From the NCBI RefSeq assembly GCF_035222375.1, contig NW_026946363.1:620001-684000 (forward strand): a stretch of DNA of 64,000 bases, in the 5' to 3' direction. How positions within the stretch are numbered: the stretch's first letter is position 1; each line of letters begins with the position of its first letter. Under the pieces are notes generated by a model. The model was given only the letters and a program-made list of their open reading frames with translations. It was not told the origin of the DNA and did no database searches. The stretch comes from Podospora pseudocomata. Its lineage: Eukaryota; Ascomycota; Sordariomycetes; Sordariales; Podosporaceae. A program made the translations under genes and the position numbers. Shown piece by piece: positions 45,662-57,161 of this stretch.

Positions 45662-48600
45662 TCATCCCTCATATCTCACCCTCATGGTGCTCGGAATAGG
45701 TGAGAACGCCCTCTGATCAGCCGTCATGTAGGTCCTCAGTCCATTCCCTCCATTCTGACTCTCACCAATCTCGCCTCGAATCTGCCCATTCCAAGACGGA
45801 CCAGCTTGGGAACCGTTCAGCTGCCCTCTTGTCCCATCCGCCCTCTCTAGACCCTCCAGTCCAACCACCGCCTTGAACATAGCCACCAAAATCACGCGAC
45901 TGACGCCAGATCCTAGCAACCCACCCCCGATATTATGCAGCAAGTACGACTCCAAATCCCTATCAAGCCTCACTTTTTCCGGCTCTGGAAACACACCGCC
46001 ATCTCTTCCCACAGCCGTCAAATCCACAACCACCCTCTCCCCAGCCTTCAAGTTCGCAGTTGCCCCGCCGGTTGCGACAACAACATCACCCTTCAACCTA
46101 CTCAACACAGCCCCCGAGCCTCCCAACCTCCAACCCTCAAGCAAATACATCACCACCCCCTCCTCATCCCCAGCCTTCACAGCCCTCCCCACATCCCCCA
46201 AATACCCCCTCCCCTCCCCCAAATAGAAGTCCAAAATCTCCCCCAAAACCCTCACCAGCTCCATCACTCCAAGCGCAACCCCAACCAACACCCCCTCCCC
46301 CCCATAAACAACCTTTTCCAAATCCCCTCCCTCCCGTCTCAAAACCCCCTCCAAAACCCCCTTCCCAAGTTTCCCAATCTCCACCTCATCCTCAGTAGCC
46401 CCAACATGCCGGTGAACCAACCCCTCCACCCTCCCCAACAACCCCCCCACCACCCCCTTTTCGTCCTTCAACTCCTTGACTACCAACCCCCCAAGCTTAC
46501 CCGCCATCCCTTTCGCCGTCTGCCTGACTCTAAACTCACTGGCACGACCATCCACATCAAGGGACACACTACCCGCGATGGCGGCAAGTACAGTGAAGAG
46601 CTCGTACTCACTGTAGACGCCATGAGGGTTTTGCAAAGTCTTAAGCGGGAGGTTGAAGATTGTCGCGTAGAGCTGCGTCGCGACGGGGGAGAGGACATCG
46701 CGGATTATGTCGACTTCGTTGCGGGTGTCAGCAAGGGAAGAACAGACGATAGGAATGCTGCTCTTTTGGAGGTGATGGGTTATTTTTTCTTGGCAGAACC
46801 GATTCAGAGAAGCAGATTGGGATTCTGTGAGGGTTATAGGGGTAGTAGTGGGAGGTGGGGATGGTGTTGTTTGGGGGCTGTTCCAGGGGGGGTTGGAGGA
46901 GACGGGAATGCTGTTGGCAAGGATCGTTTTGGCTGCTTGGTAAAATCTGATCACGACCGGGGAGGCGTGGCGTTGGGGTTTATCCCAGGTGTAGTTGGGG
47001 GAGGTCCCGAGGTTGTCGTGGATCTGCTTGTTCTTGGCCGGGATGACAAAGGGGTAGTGGGCGTAGATGGAGTTGTGCTGGAAGTGGTTGGGGAAGGCGC
47101 GGAAGATGAGCTTGTGCATGACGTGGCCTTGGCTGATTTTGTTGTCGGAGTTGGGTTCGTTGTAGCTGGACCGGTGTTAGTTTTCATGAACATGGCTTTG
47201 AGATTGTGGTGGTGCTTACCCCCAGTTTGTAAGATTCTTGGGCGTGTAGTCCAGAGTGTAGAACCGGTCTCCACGAATGAGACTGACAGCATCAGACAAA
47301 ATTGCTTTACTCGTGGTATAGTTTGTGCAAAGCCCACTTCCAGGAGAGATAGGCGGCTTGGCTTTCTCGATGACCAGCCCGGGATACATCTCGACAGAGT
47401 CAGGCGAGTCGTACAAGTCCCGCAGTTTCTTGGCCACCACAGGGTCGGGGTTGATATCTTCAAAAGTGGTGTGCTTGGTGAGACCCATGAAAGCCCGGAA
47501 CTCATTGAGGGTAGCCACATTCCAGTAACGCGCTTGCTTGATGCCCAAGATCTCTACCGTCTTGAACACGTTAGGTACCCGGTTGGCACCGAAAGAGCCG
47601 GCAATGTCCTCAATGGACTCGGTGAGTATCTTCACTAAGCCATCATCCTCGAATGTGCCGTCAGCCTGGCGAACAAGCCCGCCGAGTGTATTCCGTTTCT
47701 CAGGTTCACTAGGAATATCGCGATCAAACTTTGCCAGAGCCCTCAGTACCTCTGGCAACGCCGCCTCATCAGGGTCCTTGCCGTCCAGAAGTCGAGTGAA
47801 CTCATCGATGGTCCACTTCTCATCCCGTTGAGAAACAGTGCTGTGCCACCGATAAAGAAGATTAAACTCAACCGAAACCTGGTTTCCGACACCACGAGGG
47901 GATGGCTGACTGAACATGTTTTTGCCAGACTTGGTGCGAGGGTCGAGACTCCACGTCGTGTCGACATGATTGAGAGCAAGAATCGACCTCGTATAGTCGT
48001 GAAGAATGATGTTGGCATAAAGACCGCAAGTGATGAGACGGCCTGTCTGAAACAGGTCATTGTCGTACTTCTCCCAGGCGGCGTTTCCTGCTTCCGTGCC
48101 TGGCTTGTTGAAACGGCCATTCTCGTTGATCTTGGCAAGCTGTGTCACCACATAGTTGTGGTACCTGTTGAACATGACCAGGAAGACGCCACATCCAGGA
48201 GGAAACCCAAGAATTCTCTTGGAACTGAAGCAATCCGGCTTGAGAAGACCGTTTTGGAAGGTCCTCATGGCCTTTTGCTCCACTTCATTCCGACCGTATA
48301 AGGGTGACAAGTCGAGATAAGAAGAAGTCTGGTTGATGTTGTAGTCTGAGAAGGACGTCTGAAAACAGTCATGGATGATGAGAGTTGCGAGGTAAAACAT
48401 TACGCTAGAGATACCTTGGGGATGTGGTTGGAAAGTGTCACCACGTGCCATCAGCATATCGAAGATTGTCGACGGGTCGGGCTGGCTGGGATTTTGAAAT
48501 GTCAAGGGAGGTACAGTTCTGGCATAAGGTCTGTTGGCAGCCCCAAGTTCGGGGTGATTGATATTGTTCCCAGAGCCATCGGCAGACCGATAGCGGAATT

Positions 48601-48964
48601 CTTGGCCTAGTGATGTGGCGGGTGGATGGTCGAGGCTATTCCACAGCTGGGTGAGGAGGCCATCCGTGATTTGCTTGCGCTCCTTGGAGATAGTGGGCAG
48701 CTTTGACAGAAGCTGGATCAGCCGTTCCAGCAAAAGTTCATTGTCGTCGACAGCTCCTTGGACAGCGGCGTTCAGAAAGGCGAGCAGGGTTTCATAATCC
48801 TTGAACCCCAGCGACTTGATGGCACCTATGATATCGGGTGTAGCTTCAGGTTCAAGATTTCCAGGGGCATGAGGATATTCTGCCACTGGATTGAGGGCTT
48901 TCTTGACAGCCCGCTGAAGGCCTGAGAGCCTATCTCCGAGTTGTGTGTGCTGATTCGCACTCAT
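45662..48964 (-). CDS. Psi-producing (Ppo-type) fatty acid oxygenase, P450 domain without heme cysteine
   Basis: A 1082-aa fusion of an animal-peroxidase-type dioxygenase and a P450-like domain, the architecture of linoleate dioxygenases that make oxylipin sporulation signals. Exons are 48964-47220 and 47165-45662, with a 54-nt intron (ACTAAC branch) that joins NLTNWG to YNEPNSDNKISQGH. The dioxygenase half keeps the distal His198 (LATLIIHDC) and the Tyr371-Arg-Trp-His374 motif holding the catalytic Tyr and proximal His. The P450 half keeps an ExxR-like EGWR, but the heme loop reads HNIGGGLLGSG, with Leu (about 998) where the thiolate Cys of the CLG motif is expected. This suggests a dioxygenase-only enzyme of PpoC/10-DOX kind. 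The last 600 nt are very G-rich on the coding strand. Confidence 0.9.
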
Positions 48965-49746
48965 ATTGATCGATGAGCTTGCGGGCAGTTCCTAGAAAAC
49001 GAGATAGGAGAAATGTGTAAATCATTGCTGGAATGACTGATCAAGTACGACATCAAATCCCGGCTTTATATAAGAAAGGGATCCAGGACAACCACCATGA
49101 TCACAAATCAGGCTGCTGTATCACCATACTATCCATGCATCAAACGTAAGATGCTGGCGAGATCTAGACCGATCATGTCTTTGGCTGAAAGGTTCAGCTG
49201 TAAGATTCAGCTGTGAGGGTGTGTTTGATATAAATGCGAACAGGGTTTGTGATTGGTGCTTTCGGGTTGAAGTCAGCACTTGCCTGATATTTTCATGCTT
49301 TGTCAGCTTTGGCGGCTGCTTAGGAGTTGTGATGCATGTGGAGTGGTGTAAGAAACACAAGAAAGTCATGTTGCCGCATTTAGCTCGCTGCAAGTTGATT
49401 ATGCTAATGCACGAGTACAGGGGCGGCTGATCAGGGTGATTCGGCAATGTCATTTTCAGAGAACAGTCAAGGTGTATTGGCTGCCGTGCTGGATGACACG
49501 CCTGGTAGGTAGGTAGGTAGGCAAGAGCCGGGTAAGTGGTTGCTGCTGGGTAGTCCCCACGGAATCGCCACGACCAATCCTCTTATCTAATTTGTGTCTG
49601 CATATGTGAATTCCCATGATCATTCCAGCAGTTGGACACTGCTTCTGTTTACATCTTCAAAAGCCAATGAACAGGTAGCGTTAGCCCTCTGAAGTCGTGC
49701 AGTTTCGACCAATCCGACACAAGCTCACTCCATCTCAATCGACGAA
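48965..49746. promoter_or_regulatory. Ppo promoter region and HET pseudogene upstream
   Basis: About 780 bp. A TATA-like TATATAAA on the minus strand at 49065-49072 lies about 100 bp upstream of the Ppo start. A TAGG tetranucleotide repeat occurs near 49505-49520. No other gene was recognised. Confidence 0.45.
49065..49072 (-). promoter_or_regulatory. TATA-box-like element of the Ppo gene
   Basis: TATATAAA on the minus strand, about 100 bp upstream of the ATG at 48964. Confidence 0.5.
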
Positions 49747-51813
49747 ATGCCCGCCAATATCGGAGCGAACTCGCATGCCGCCCTTACACATCTCCGAGAT
49801 GCCTTCTTTGAGCGAATTCTCAGGATAGATGCAATCTGTATCAATCAAGAAGACGACAAGAAAAAGGGGAAATAAGTCCAAAGAATGGCCGAGATTTATA
49901 GCATGGCCGATCGTGTGGTAGTATGGCTTGGAGAGTCGGACCATAACAGTAATGAGGCATTGGAAGAAATCCGTCCGGCCGCTGCTCAGGGGTGAAGTTG
50001 GTTCTATCTGCTCTGCTATGTCTTGCTCCGAAAGTCTCCAATCTAAACAACCCAAAATGGGCCCATTCCACCTTCCCACAGTCGTTTTTCTCTTAACTTG
50101 TATTCACTCGGCAACTTGATCGTTATGTACCGCCTCCATAACGCAACGGATCGCCGCGACAAGCTCTTTGCATTGCTTGGCATGTGCGCTGATGAGTTTC
50201 TGGGAGAAGAACGAATGCCAAACTACCAAGCCCCATGGGAGACTTTGCTGGGAAGTGTGGTGAGATATCTATTTGGGACTCAGGCGACGGTGACCATTGT
50301 TACAGCAAAAGACATGGTGATCATCAGAAACAAGGGTACAATAATCGGCCAGCTAACATCTGTGGAAGATATGGTTGGTGCCGACAAGAGGAAATTGGTG
50401 TTGATTGCTTGGTCGTCGATGAACAGCAGTAAACAGACAACGTCAAGATGGGTGGTACCACCGGCTACCACTGTTGTCGAGCCGGGGGACTGGCTCTGCT
50501 CAATCGAAGGGGTCCAAAAACCTGTCATATTAAGGCTTCAGGGATATTATTTCCTTGTCATTATGAGTACCACTCCCGACAACTTTGACGCGCCCAGAGA
50601 ACTTAGCTTGCAAAACTTGAATTTGCAACACGATTTTCTGATCGTCTGGAACTGGCGTCATACACCTGAGAAAACTCAACAGATACTCAAAAAGAAATTT
50701 CCAATTACGGCAAATATAGAGGCACGCAATCGCCGCCGTGCTAAATTCTAAGATGCGGTTCAGATCTTGACAGCGGTCGAGCCAGACGCGACGGTGGAAC
50801 TTCAAGGATTATTGGGTTTCTGTGCCAGTAAATTTGGCAAAGAATACCCCTAAACGTTATCAACGAGTACATTTCTTGGGAAAAGGTGGCAAGCAAAGAA
50901 GATATTTGATGTTGCGGAAGCTGTGTTTCGAGATGTGGCACAGACAAGGGCACTAATGCATGGTTCACGGCATCCAACACGTTGAAAAGCAGGGGAGATT
51001 TAATGGCCTGCTATAAAGACGAGTTGGACTTGACCAACGAGGATACAAGCCTCTATTCAGAAAAATATGGAGCAAGGAAAATATATAAGATCGACTTGAG
51101 AACAGCTGTTTTTGGTCGAATCTATTTCTATCTTCGAGCCAACGGCCGAATACATCACGATAAGTGAGGAAACACTCGTTGAAAGCATGGGTAAAAAGGC
51201 ATATGACTTTCGACCTCCAACTCACGACACGGGAAAGACGCCACCGTCTCAATTTGGTTTGCAAGTTCTACAATTTCTGCTTGAGCAAAAGGGATATGAA
51301 TGCTTCATCACAGAGGGAATAATTATACGGGCAACTCGTTGGAGGAGCCCAGATTTGCTGAAACTTGTGCTCAACCATGAAGCTAGGGAGGTCAATCATG
51401 TGCCAAATCGTGCATTGTAGGCAGCTGCGAAGCATGATGACGGCCTGTTGGAAATATTCTTGAGCCGTCGACCACCGTTGCAAATTTCCATCACAGAAGA
51501 ACTCTTAGAGAGAGCTGCGTTCTGGCTTGTGGTTGGGGTCTTTGATGTTCTAGATAGTCGACCAACAGCCGTTGCTCCAATTACAGCGACTGTTCTGCTG
51601 ACACTCTATGATTCGACTCATGAATATTGGCTTGTTAAAGACTCCAACGAAGGGTACAAGGCAGATGCATATGGGATGGACAAAGTAAGGAGAGCACGGC
51701 ATATTCTGAACGTCATTCAGCGTCCACGCCAAGGGGAGGTAGAGAGGGTTGTCAGAGGGCTTTTCAATATGAACCAGGGTCTGCAAGGAAGAGTAGTTCA
51801 GCTCCTGACCTAA
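49747..51813 (+). pseudogene. Decayed HET-domain gene with long C-terminal region
   Basis: A 5'-truncated HET gene. The first segment reads LRDAFFERILRIDAICINQ, then a TAA at 49873-49875, then VQRMAEIYSMADRVVVWLGE, both classic HET motifs. A TGA follows at 49996, and the RPWF/WVLQE part of the domain seems deleted before 50098. The segment 50098-50748 is open (NATDRRDKLFALLGMCADEF, usual just after HET domains). Further stops occur at 50749, 50851 and 51418 with coding-like sequence between them. The C-terminal part (FLSRRPPLQISITEELLERA) resembles the repeat-like tails of large HET proteins. Several TAA/TAG stops could come from CAA/CAG by C-to-T change, as in RIP. It is not translatable as one protein. 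Confidence 0.8.
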
Positions 51814-51836
51814 GTAGCGGACTAAAACATACCTAC

Positions 51837-52616
51837 CTAGGTCTTCACAGCACGCACAACAGCCAAAAAAGGATCCTTCAAGAAATCAGCCCAAAACTCC
51901 GGATCATCTTTCACACACTGCGCACTCTCCAGTGACATCTCCACAATCTTGGTCAACCCAGCATTCTCATACAGCTCCTTCGACCCCCCATAGATAATCT
52001 CAAGCGAAGCAACCTCAAATTCGACCGGCTCAGGCTTGCAGTGCAAAACAGCCCAATACTTCACCCCTCCTTCAATCTCCTTGACCCAGCCCGTATGAGC
52101 CCCATACTTCCCCGTCTTGAACTCATGACTGAAGGGATTCGCATCTCTAATCCCGACAAAGATCCCCCCTGGCTTCAAATAGGCGCCAATATTGGCAAAC
52201 ATGCCCTCCAGAGTTGACCTCTTGTCGGCATGGCTGAAGATCCAGTTCGCCATGACGACATCGTACTTTTCTCGCAGTGGGTGGTTGTACTCAGACAAAG
52301 GCTTCGAGACATCAGCTTCAAAGAACCGGATCTTGCCCTCGCGGCCGAGGGACTCTTCAATGTTGGAAGCGATTTTGAGCATCTCGGGGGAGATGTCGAC
52401 AATGTCGACTGATTCCGCGCCGTAGTTGATGCATTCTCTGGCGTGGATACCACTGCCTCCACCGAGGTCTAGGACATGAAGGCCGGTGAGATCGCCGGGG
52501 CCGAGGGCACAGGCGATGAGTTGGGCTTCGATGATGCCGGCTGGGGTTTGAGCGTAACCGTCGTAGGCTGTTGCGACTTGCGCGTAAGAGGTTTTGGCTA
52601 TGTCTTGCGAGGACAT
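51837..52616 (-). CDS. Class I SAM-dependent methyltransferase
   Basis: A 259-aa protein from the start MSSQDIAKTSYAQVATAYD. An in-frame ATG at 52694 would add 26 residues that look like leader. It has the Rossmann methyltransferase motifs: motif I VLDLGGGSGIHARE at about 48-61, an acidic loop VDIVDISPEMLKIA, then KIRFFEADVSKPL, YDVVMANWIFSH and YLKPGGIFVGIRDANPF. It resembles small-molecule methyltransferases of the UbiE/toxA-like class often found in fungal secondary metabolism. No biosynthetic backbone enzyme is adjacent, so the substrate is unknown. Codons become G-ending toward the 3' end. Its stop is only 24 bp from the end of the HET pseudogene, tail to tail. Confidence 0.85.
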   Translation of the reverse strand: MSSQDIAKTSYAQVATAYDGYAQTPAGIIEAQLIACALGPGDLTGLHVLDLGGGSGIHARECINYGAESVDIVDISPEMLKIASNIEESLGREGKIRFFEADVSKPLSEYNHPLREKYDVVMANWIFSHADKRSTLEGMFANIGAYLKPGGIFVGIRDANPFSHEFKTGKYGAHTGWVKEIEGGVKYWAVLHCKPEPVEFEVASLEIIYGGSKELYENAGLTKIVEMSLESAQCVKDDPEFWADFLKDPFLAVVRAVKT

Positions 52617-53799
52617 TGTGGAGTGATGGGGAAGCTTGTGGGAAGCCGCTGTCAGAGCAAGTTTGATGATGAAGATGATTGAGTCTCTATGCAAGAACTT
52701 GGAATTTCAAGAACAAAAGCCCGGCACGTTCAACAACAGAGTCCCAAGGACTTATCTTGGGGAGCGTTGAACCCCTCTCTAAGACCCCCTCATACCTTAC
52801 TTTGCCCGAACAGAGACACACATCACCTATGCACTTGTGATTGGGTGATAGAGCTGTCAATTTGAGAGAGAGGCTGCGGTGCCTCCACACTCCTACCCTC
52901 CTCTAAATGCAAGATTTCGGACTATTCTTCCATTACACCAACCAAGTGTTGCGGCTTGCGCATGCTCGGATTAATATTGAGCTTATATTACTATCGGATT
53001 ACACGACAGCTATGTTGTGATGGCTGACTAGACAGCCATGTAGATCTTTGCCCAAGTTATCAGGAAGTTAAGATGCATTCGATTTGATATTTAGCTATAA
53101 GTACTGAAATCACGAACTATGAAAGAGCTTTTGACGAGGTAAGGCGTGTGGCCCGTCGGCTAAGTATGTACTATTGGCAACATGATGAGGAAGCAACCAT
53201 GCCCTGGAAGTGCCAGCTATTTGTCTATTATGTGGTTGCCACATAACTCCCAGAGCCAGACAAATACCATCTGCATCTAGTCCTCCGAATTGCCGCAGAA
53301 TAGAATACTGATCCACACAACACATGAACTGGCAGCTTGGCATTATGCTTCTAATTCCTCTGCACACACTCGGATATGTGTTTGTTTCATTCGAGCCAGC
53401 TCAACAAGTTTCATTTCATGGCATCGCCTGGAAAACAGGTAGCGAACAGCAAGCCCGGTAGAACGGCACCACTGATCCAGATCGTGCATCACCCAAGATC
53501 AATGCAAGTAGCAACTGGACCTGAAAATAGAACCCGGTCATCTCCCTTCGCTCTCGCCTCTGGCGACCCTTACTCCTGAAACTTTTTCACATCCTCATCC
53601 TGAGCTGCCTCCCCCCCTTTTTTTTTTTTTTTTTGGCTCTCGTTATCCCGAACACGAAGCTAGCTGTCCGCTCAACGCAAAGGACCTTTATTCGGACTTT
53701 CTTAAATGACTTGCAACTATGGCTACCTCCCCGTATATTATATAAAATAAGTCACCTAACTACCCACTTAATTAACTAAAGCTAATACTATCCACTAAC
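52617..53799. other. Intergenic, left of solo LTR
   Basis: About 1.2 kb with the methyltransferase promoter at the left. A pyrimidine tract of 7 C followed by 17 T lies at 53611-53634. No gene was recognised. Confidence 0.45.
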
Positions 53800-54316
53800 C
53801 CCAATGTTACGTCCCAAGCGTAATACTCCTGTACAGGAACCACTGGGTGGTACCCGAGGTGCTGGGCACCTCAGCCAATCATTGGGCCAGGGATGGAAAG
53901 ACCCATAAGCCCCCATACGACCAATCAGGAGGTGCTCAGTCTGATCAGTGGCCAAGACCACTGAGCACACTGAGCACATTGATCATGAAAGGTTGCTCAG
54001 TCTGCTCAGCCGCCAAGACCACTGAGCACACTGAGCAAGGTACAAAGATACTTCAGAAATATATGTAGATAGCTTGACATAAATAGGAGGGAGTGCCGGG
54101 CGCTCCCCGTGTCGAGGAATCTGATTCCTCATGCAAGCAATTCAAGTTCATTTGTCTACAATCTACTTTCAGTAGCTCTTTGTTAGAACAACCTGTTGTT
54201 GACAGTGAACCCGTGTCTGAGACGCTTGCCACAACCTTCGATTATCCTGTCATATTCACCTCTGGCGTACTGCCTTGCAGTCTGTATCCATTTCTGGTGC
54301 AGGTTGTAACACCCAA
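53800..54316. mobile_element. Solo LTR with 5-bp target-site duplication
   Basis: The element 53805-54311 (507 bp) begins TGTTACGTCCC and ends GTTGTAACA. The outer six bases TGTTAC/GTAACA are a perfect inverted pair with the TG...CA ends of retrotransposon LTRs. It is flanked by identical 5-bp CCCAA at 53800-53804 and 54312-54316, as expected for integrase-made target duplications. No internal retrotransposon coding sequence lies next to it, so it is a solo LTR left by recombination. Orientation was not determined. Confidence 0.8.
53933..54037. repeat. Two 44-nt hairpin repeats inside the LTR
   Basis: Units 53933-53976 and 53994-54037 are near-identical direct repeats of 44 nt. Each can fold on itself: arms of 19 nt (TGCTCAGT... 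and ...ACTGAGCA) around the loop CCAAGA, with 17/19 and 16/19 pairs by eye. Confidence 0.75.
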
Positions 54317-57161
54317 TCGGGTACTAGATCTCGATTTTGGACTTTAAGCATGAAATTCACTACGCAAGCTATACTTTTAAATGAAAGCACGACATTCCTA
54401 TATAATTATTTAGATAGCAATATATATCGAAGCTTTTTTTACTTTGAAAAAAAAACCTATTACGCTTATATATATTTTAGTAGTTTATAGGGTAGGCAAG
54501 TCCCAATTGATTAATCATTAATGTATACGCGCTCGGAGTACTTTGTGCAATCCAATTAGTTATTTAATCAATTTAACTGATTGCTAGGTGCCGGTAGGGC
54601 AGCCTGTGCGGCCGGTGGTGAGGTAGTCCGAGTTGCAAGTCATTCTGAGCAAGTCCCTTTATCTCACCTGTTTTATCGTCCAGCATAAAGCTCTATTTCG
54701 TCAAAGATATGGTATCCGTATTAAAAAGCGGCATCCTGAACACAATTTCGGGTGCGAACCACAAATATTGTGTTGGTGGTGTTCTTGGGGCCAAGCGATG
54801 CAACCCTCATGTCAAGGAAATGCTCCGCAAGGCGGGCGGAATAAATTGTCCGGCGAGCCGGTGGGTGCCAAGGGTTGCATTTCTTTCAACCTCTTTGCAA
54901 GTCACACCGGGTTTTGGTTTAAGCGACCGCCGAACTCTTCTCACCACATCTATGAAAAAATATATGATGTAGTATCGAGTGTCTGCTAGAATGAGATCCT
55001 CGATAGGGAAATCGGGGGTTCCTGGTCAGAAGAAGGATTCCATCCTGAGATCTCCCCCGAGATTCGCTGACACGATCAATGGCACCTTGGCCAAGCAGGG
55101 GGGCAGACAGTCGAAGAGATTTAGGGCTTATCCCAACCGAGCTATCACATCTTGGGTTAGACTGAGGTTTTGTGAACGAAACACAAGTCGAAGCGATTGC
55201 GATGCCTGCACGCCCCTGCCCTCCCACGAACCTCTCAGCTTTGTCGGCAGCAGCATCCGTTGTTGCCTTCGTTTGGCTTGCGAGGTGAGGAGGTGTGTGG
55301 CTGTCAGCAAAGTCGTATCCGTACCTGCAGCCAGATGTTTCGGCCCTTTCAGGCTCTATGTAAGACCAAGTTTTGGCGAGAACCTCCTCATCATTTCTGC
55401 TGTCGAGAGATGGATGTTATCTGGTGGTTGCTTCTTTCTTCACTATCGTTGAACCACGCTGTTGGGAAGGATTTTCTTCTCCCAAGAGCTGCACGGCACT
55501 GCTGTGTCCCTGAAAATCGACAGCAACCCCTGTGCCACCCACTCACGGTGTGTCCGGCAGACGAGATCGATCTTCATGCTGAATGAGGGCTGTAAGATGC
55601 CAATCTCTAGCTGGTTAAAGCTCAGGGGGGAACGCAAACAATGATTCCCCTGTGCCAGAGTTGCCACACATCTGTTTTGGTGATCAACCCCCCCCTTGGC
55701 TCTCATCACTGCGTTTCTCGAACACGATGAAAGCTAGAAGGATTGCTAGAAACTTGTAAAACGGCGACCTTCTTAAAACGATCAAGCTTTTGCTGCGGAC
55801 GCACAGCTTGGCATTGACTCTGTATGTATGTATGTACTGTGATGAGAATTGTGAAGTCCAACAAGATTTCGAGGTTGAGAAGAACGCGTTTCTTCAGCTT
55901 CTTTGGAGTCGAGGGCCGAGATGGTCGGTGGGTCCCGTCCCGTGTGCACAGACAATAGCGGAGAAGAGTAAGAGAAACGTCGCAGGGCCCGGTTTGGCTT
56001 AGTATGTGGCTTTCCACCTGTTTTCTTCTTTCTGACTGGCCGGGCTTGCGGGGGTTGCACATCATTTCCATTTTTCTTCAACGGCCAAATATCACACTGC
56101 TCAACAAGAGATCTGTGCGGTGTTCGTGGCGCGCATTAGGGAGACAGGGGCCACGAACCATGGAACACCATCCCTGCTCTTCTGAGCTTCTGCTTCTGGC
56201 TCTGCTCACCACCAATCACACGATGGCTGCCATCTCGGATCCAAACTCATGACTGGAGGACGCAGTTGGTAGCACTGCAAGAGGGAAGACCTTTTACGCA
56301 CTACCGAGCCGTGTCCCAGATCCAGGAACAGCGCATGACTGGGAATGATGTGAGTCGGATACCTTTGGGAGGACGGAGTGTTTTTATGACATTGATAGAT
56401 ACACCAACTAAGACTGTACGCTAGCAGATCACTACCTCGACCTCTCAAAGAGATTGTCAGGTGCCAAAACTGGAAACACAGCCGGACCTCTTTCCAGATC
56501 TGATACCTGCCGCCCCGGCTTGACTTGCATTGGGGCGAGAGGGACTCTGCAAAGAAAACCTGGGAAGCCCCCTCCGGATAAACTCGAGGTCCCCGGAAAT
56601 CGAGCTACTGATGCAGCCACCAGTGACGGAGCTCGCCCGCCGAGCATTGCGGCACTAGAGCGGAATCGAAGGCCTAGGCGATGCTACTCCTAGCGTAGCA
56701 GAATACCAGTTGCCATGAAATCAGAGCTCCTAGGGGGACAACCTAGACATGGGGTTATCGACGAGGGTGAATCCCAGGAGATCTGAGCGTGCAGAACGTT
56801 CGGGCCATTGTAAGAATCCGGGGAACACTCCAACAAGTCGAGAACCCAAACGGCTGTGACTTATATCGCTCAGGACGCAATACTTGCAGAGAACACAACC
56901 CCTTCCCTTCCTTCTGCCGTTCGTCTTGCATCAGGCCGTGTACCAACGGCACACACCACACTCACTAACCCTGACCGACTCTAGAGGTCCGTGGTTTCCC
57001 CCGTAAGCGACGCCGGTCCGTCACGGTATATCATGGTAGTCTGCTCCCGCCGATAGCTTCCGCTGTGGACCTTCCCGTCAGGTCGTCTTGATCGTATCAG
57101 CGATCACCCTCGACTCGGCATTTCGTTCTTTCACCAGACTATATCACCACACACATACAAG
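54317..57161. other. Gene-poor interval with AT-rich left part
   Basis: About 2.8 kb. The first 280 bp (54330-54610) are strikingly AT- and TpA-rich, like RIP-mutated repeat. The rest is of normal composition and contains only short ORFs (up to 157 aa) without recognisable motifs. A TATG microsatellite lies near 55820-55836. The right end holds the promoter of the seven-helix gene. Confidence 0.45.

Noticed and set aside
45935-47638. 567-aa plus-strand ORF
   Set aside because: It is antisense to the Ppo gene and Pro/His-rich because the coding strand there is G-rich. The minus-strand gene is supported by domains and splicing.
53611-53634. C7-T17 tract as a transposon tail
   Set aside because: No adjacent element or target duplication matched it; the LTR 170 bp away has its own clear borders.
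54709-54972. 87-aa ORF right of the solo LTR
   Set aside because: No homology signal, no supporting splice or promoter pattern, and it lies in decayed sequence.
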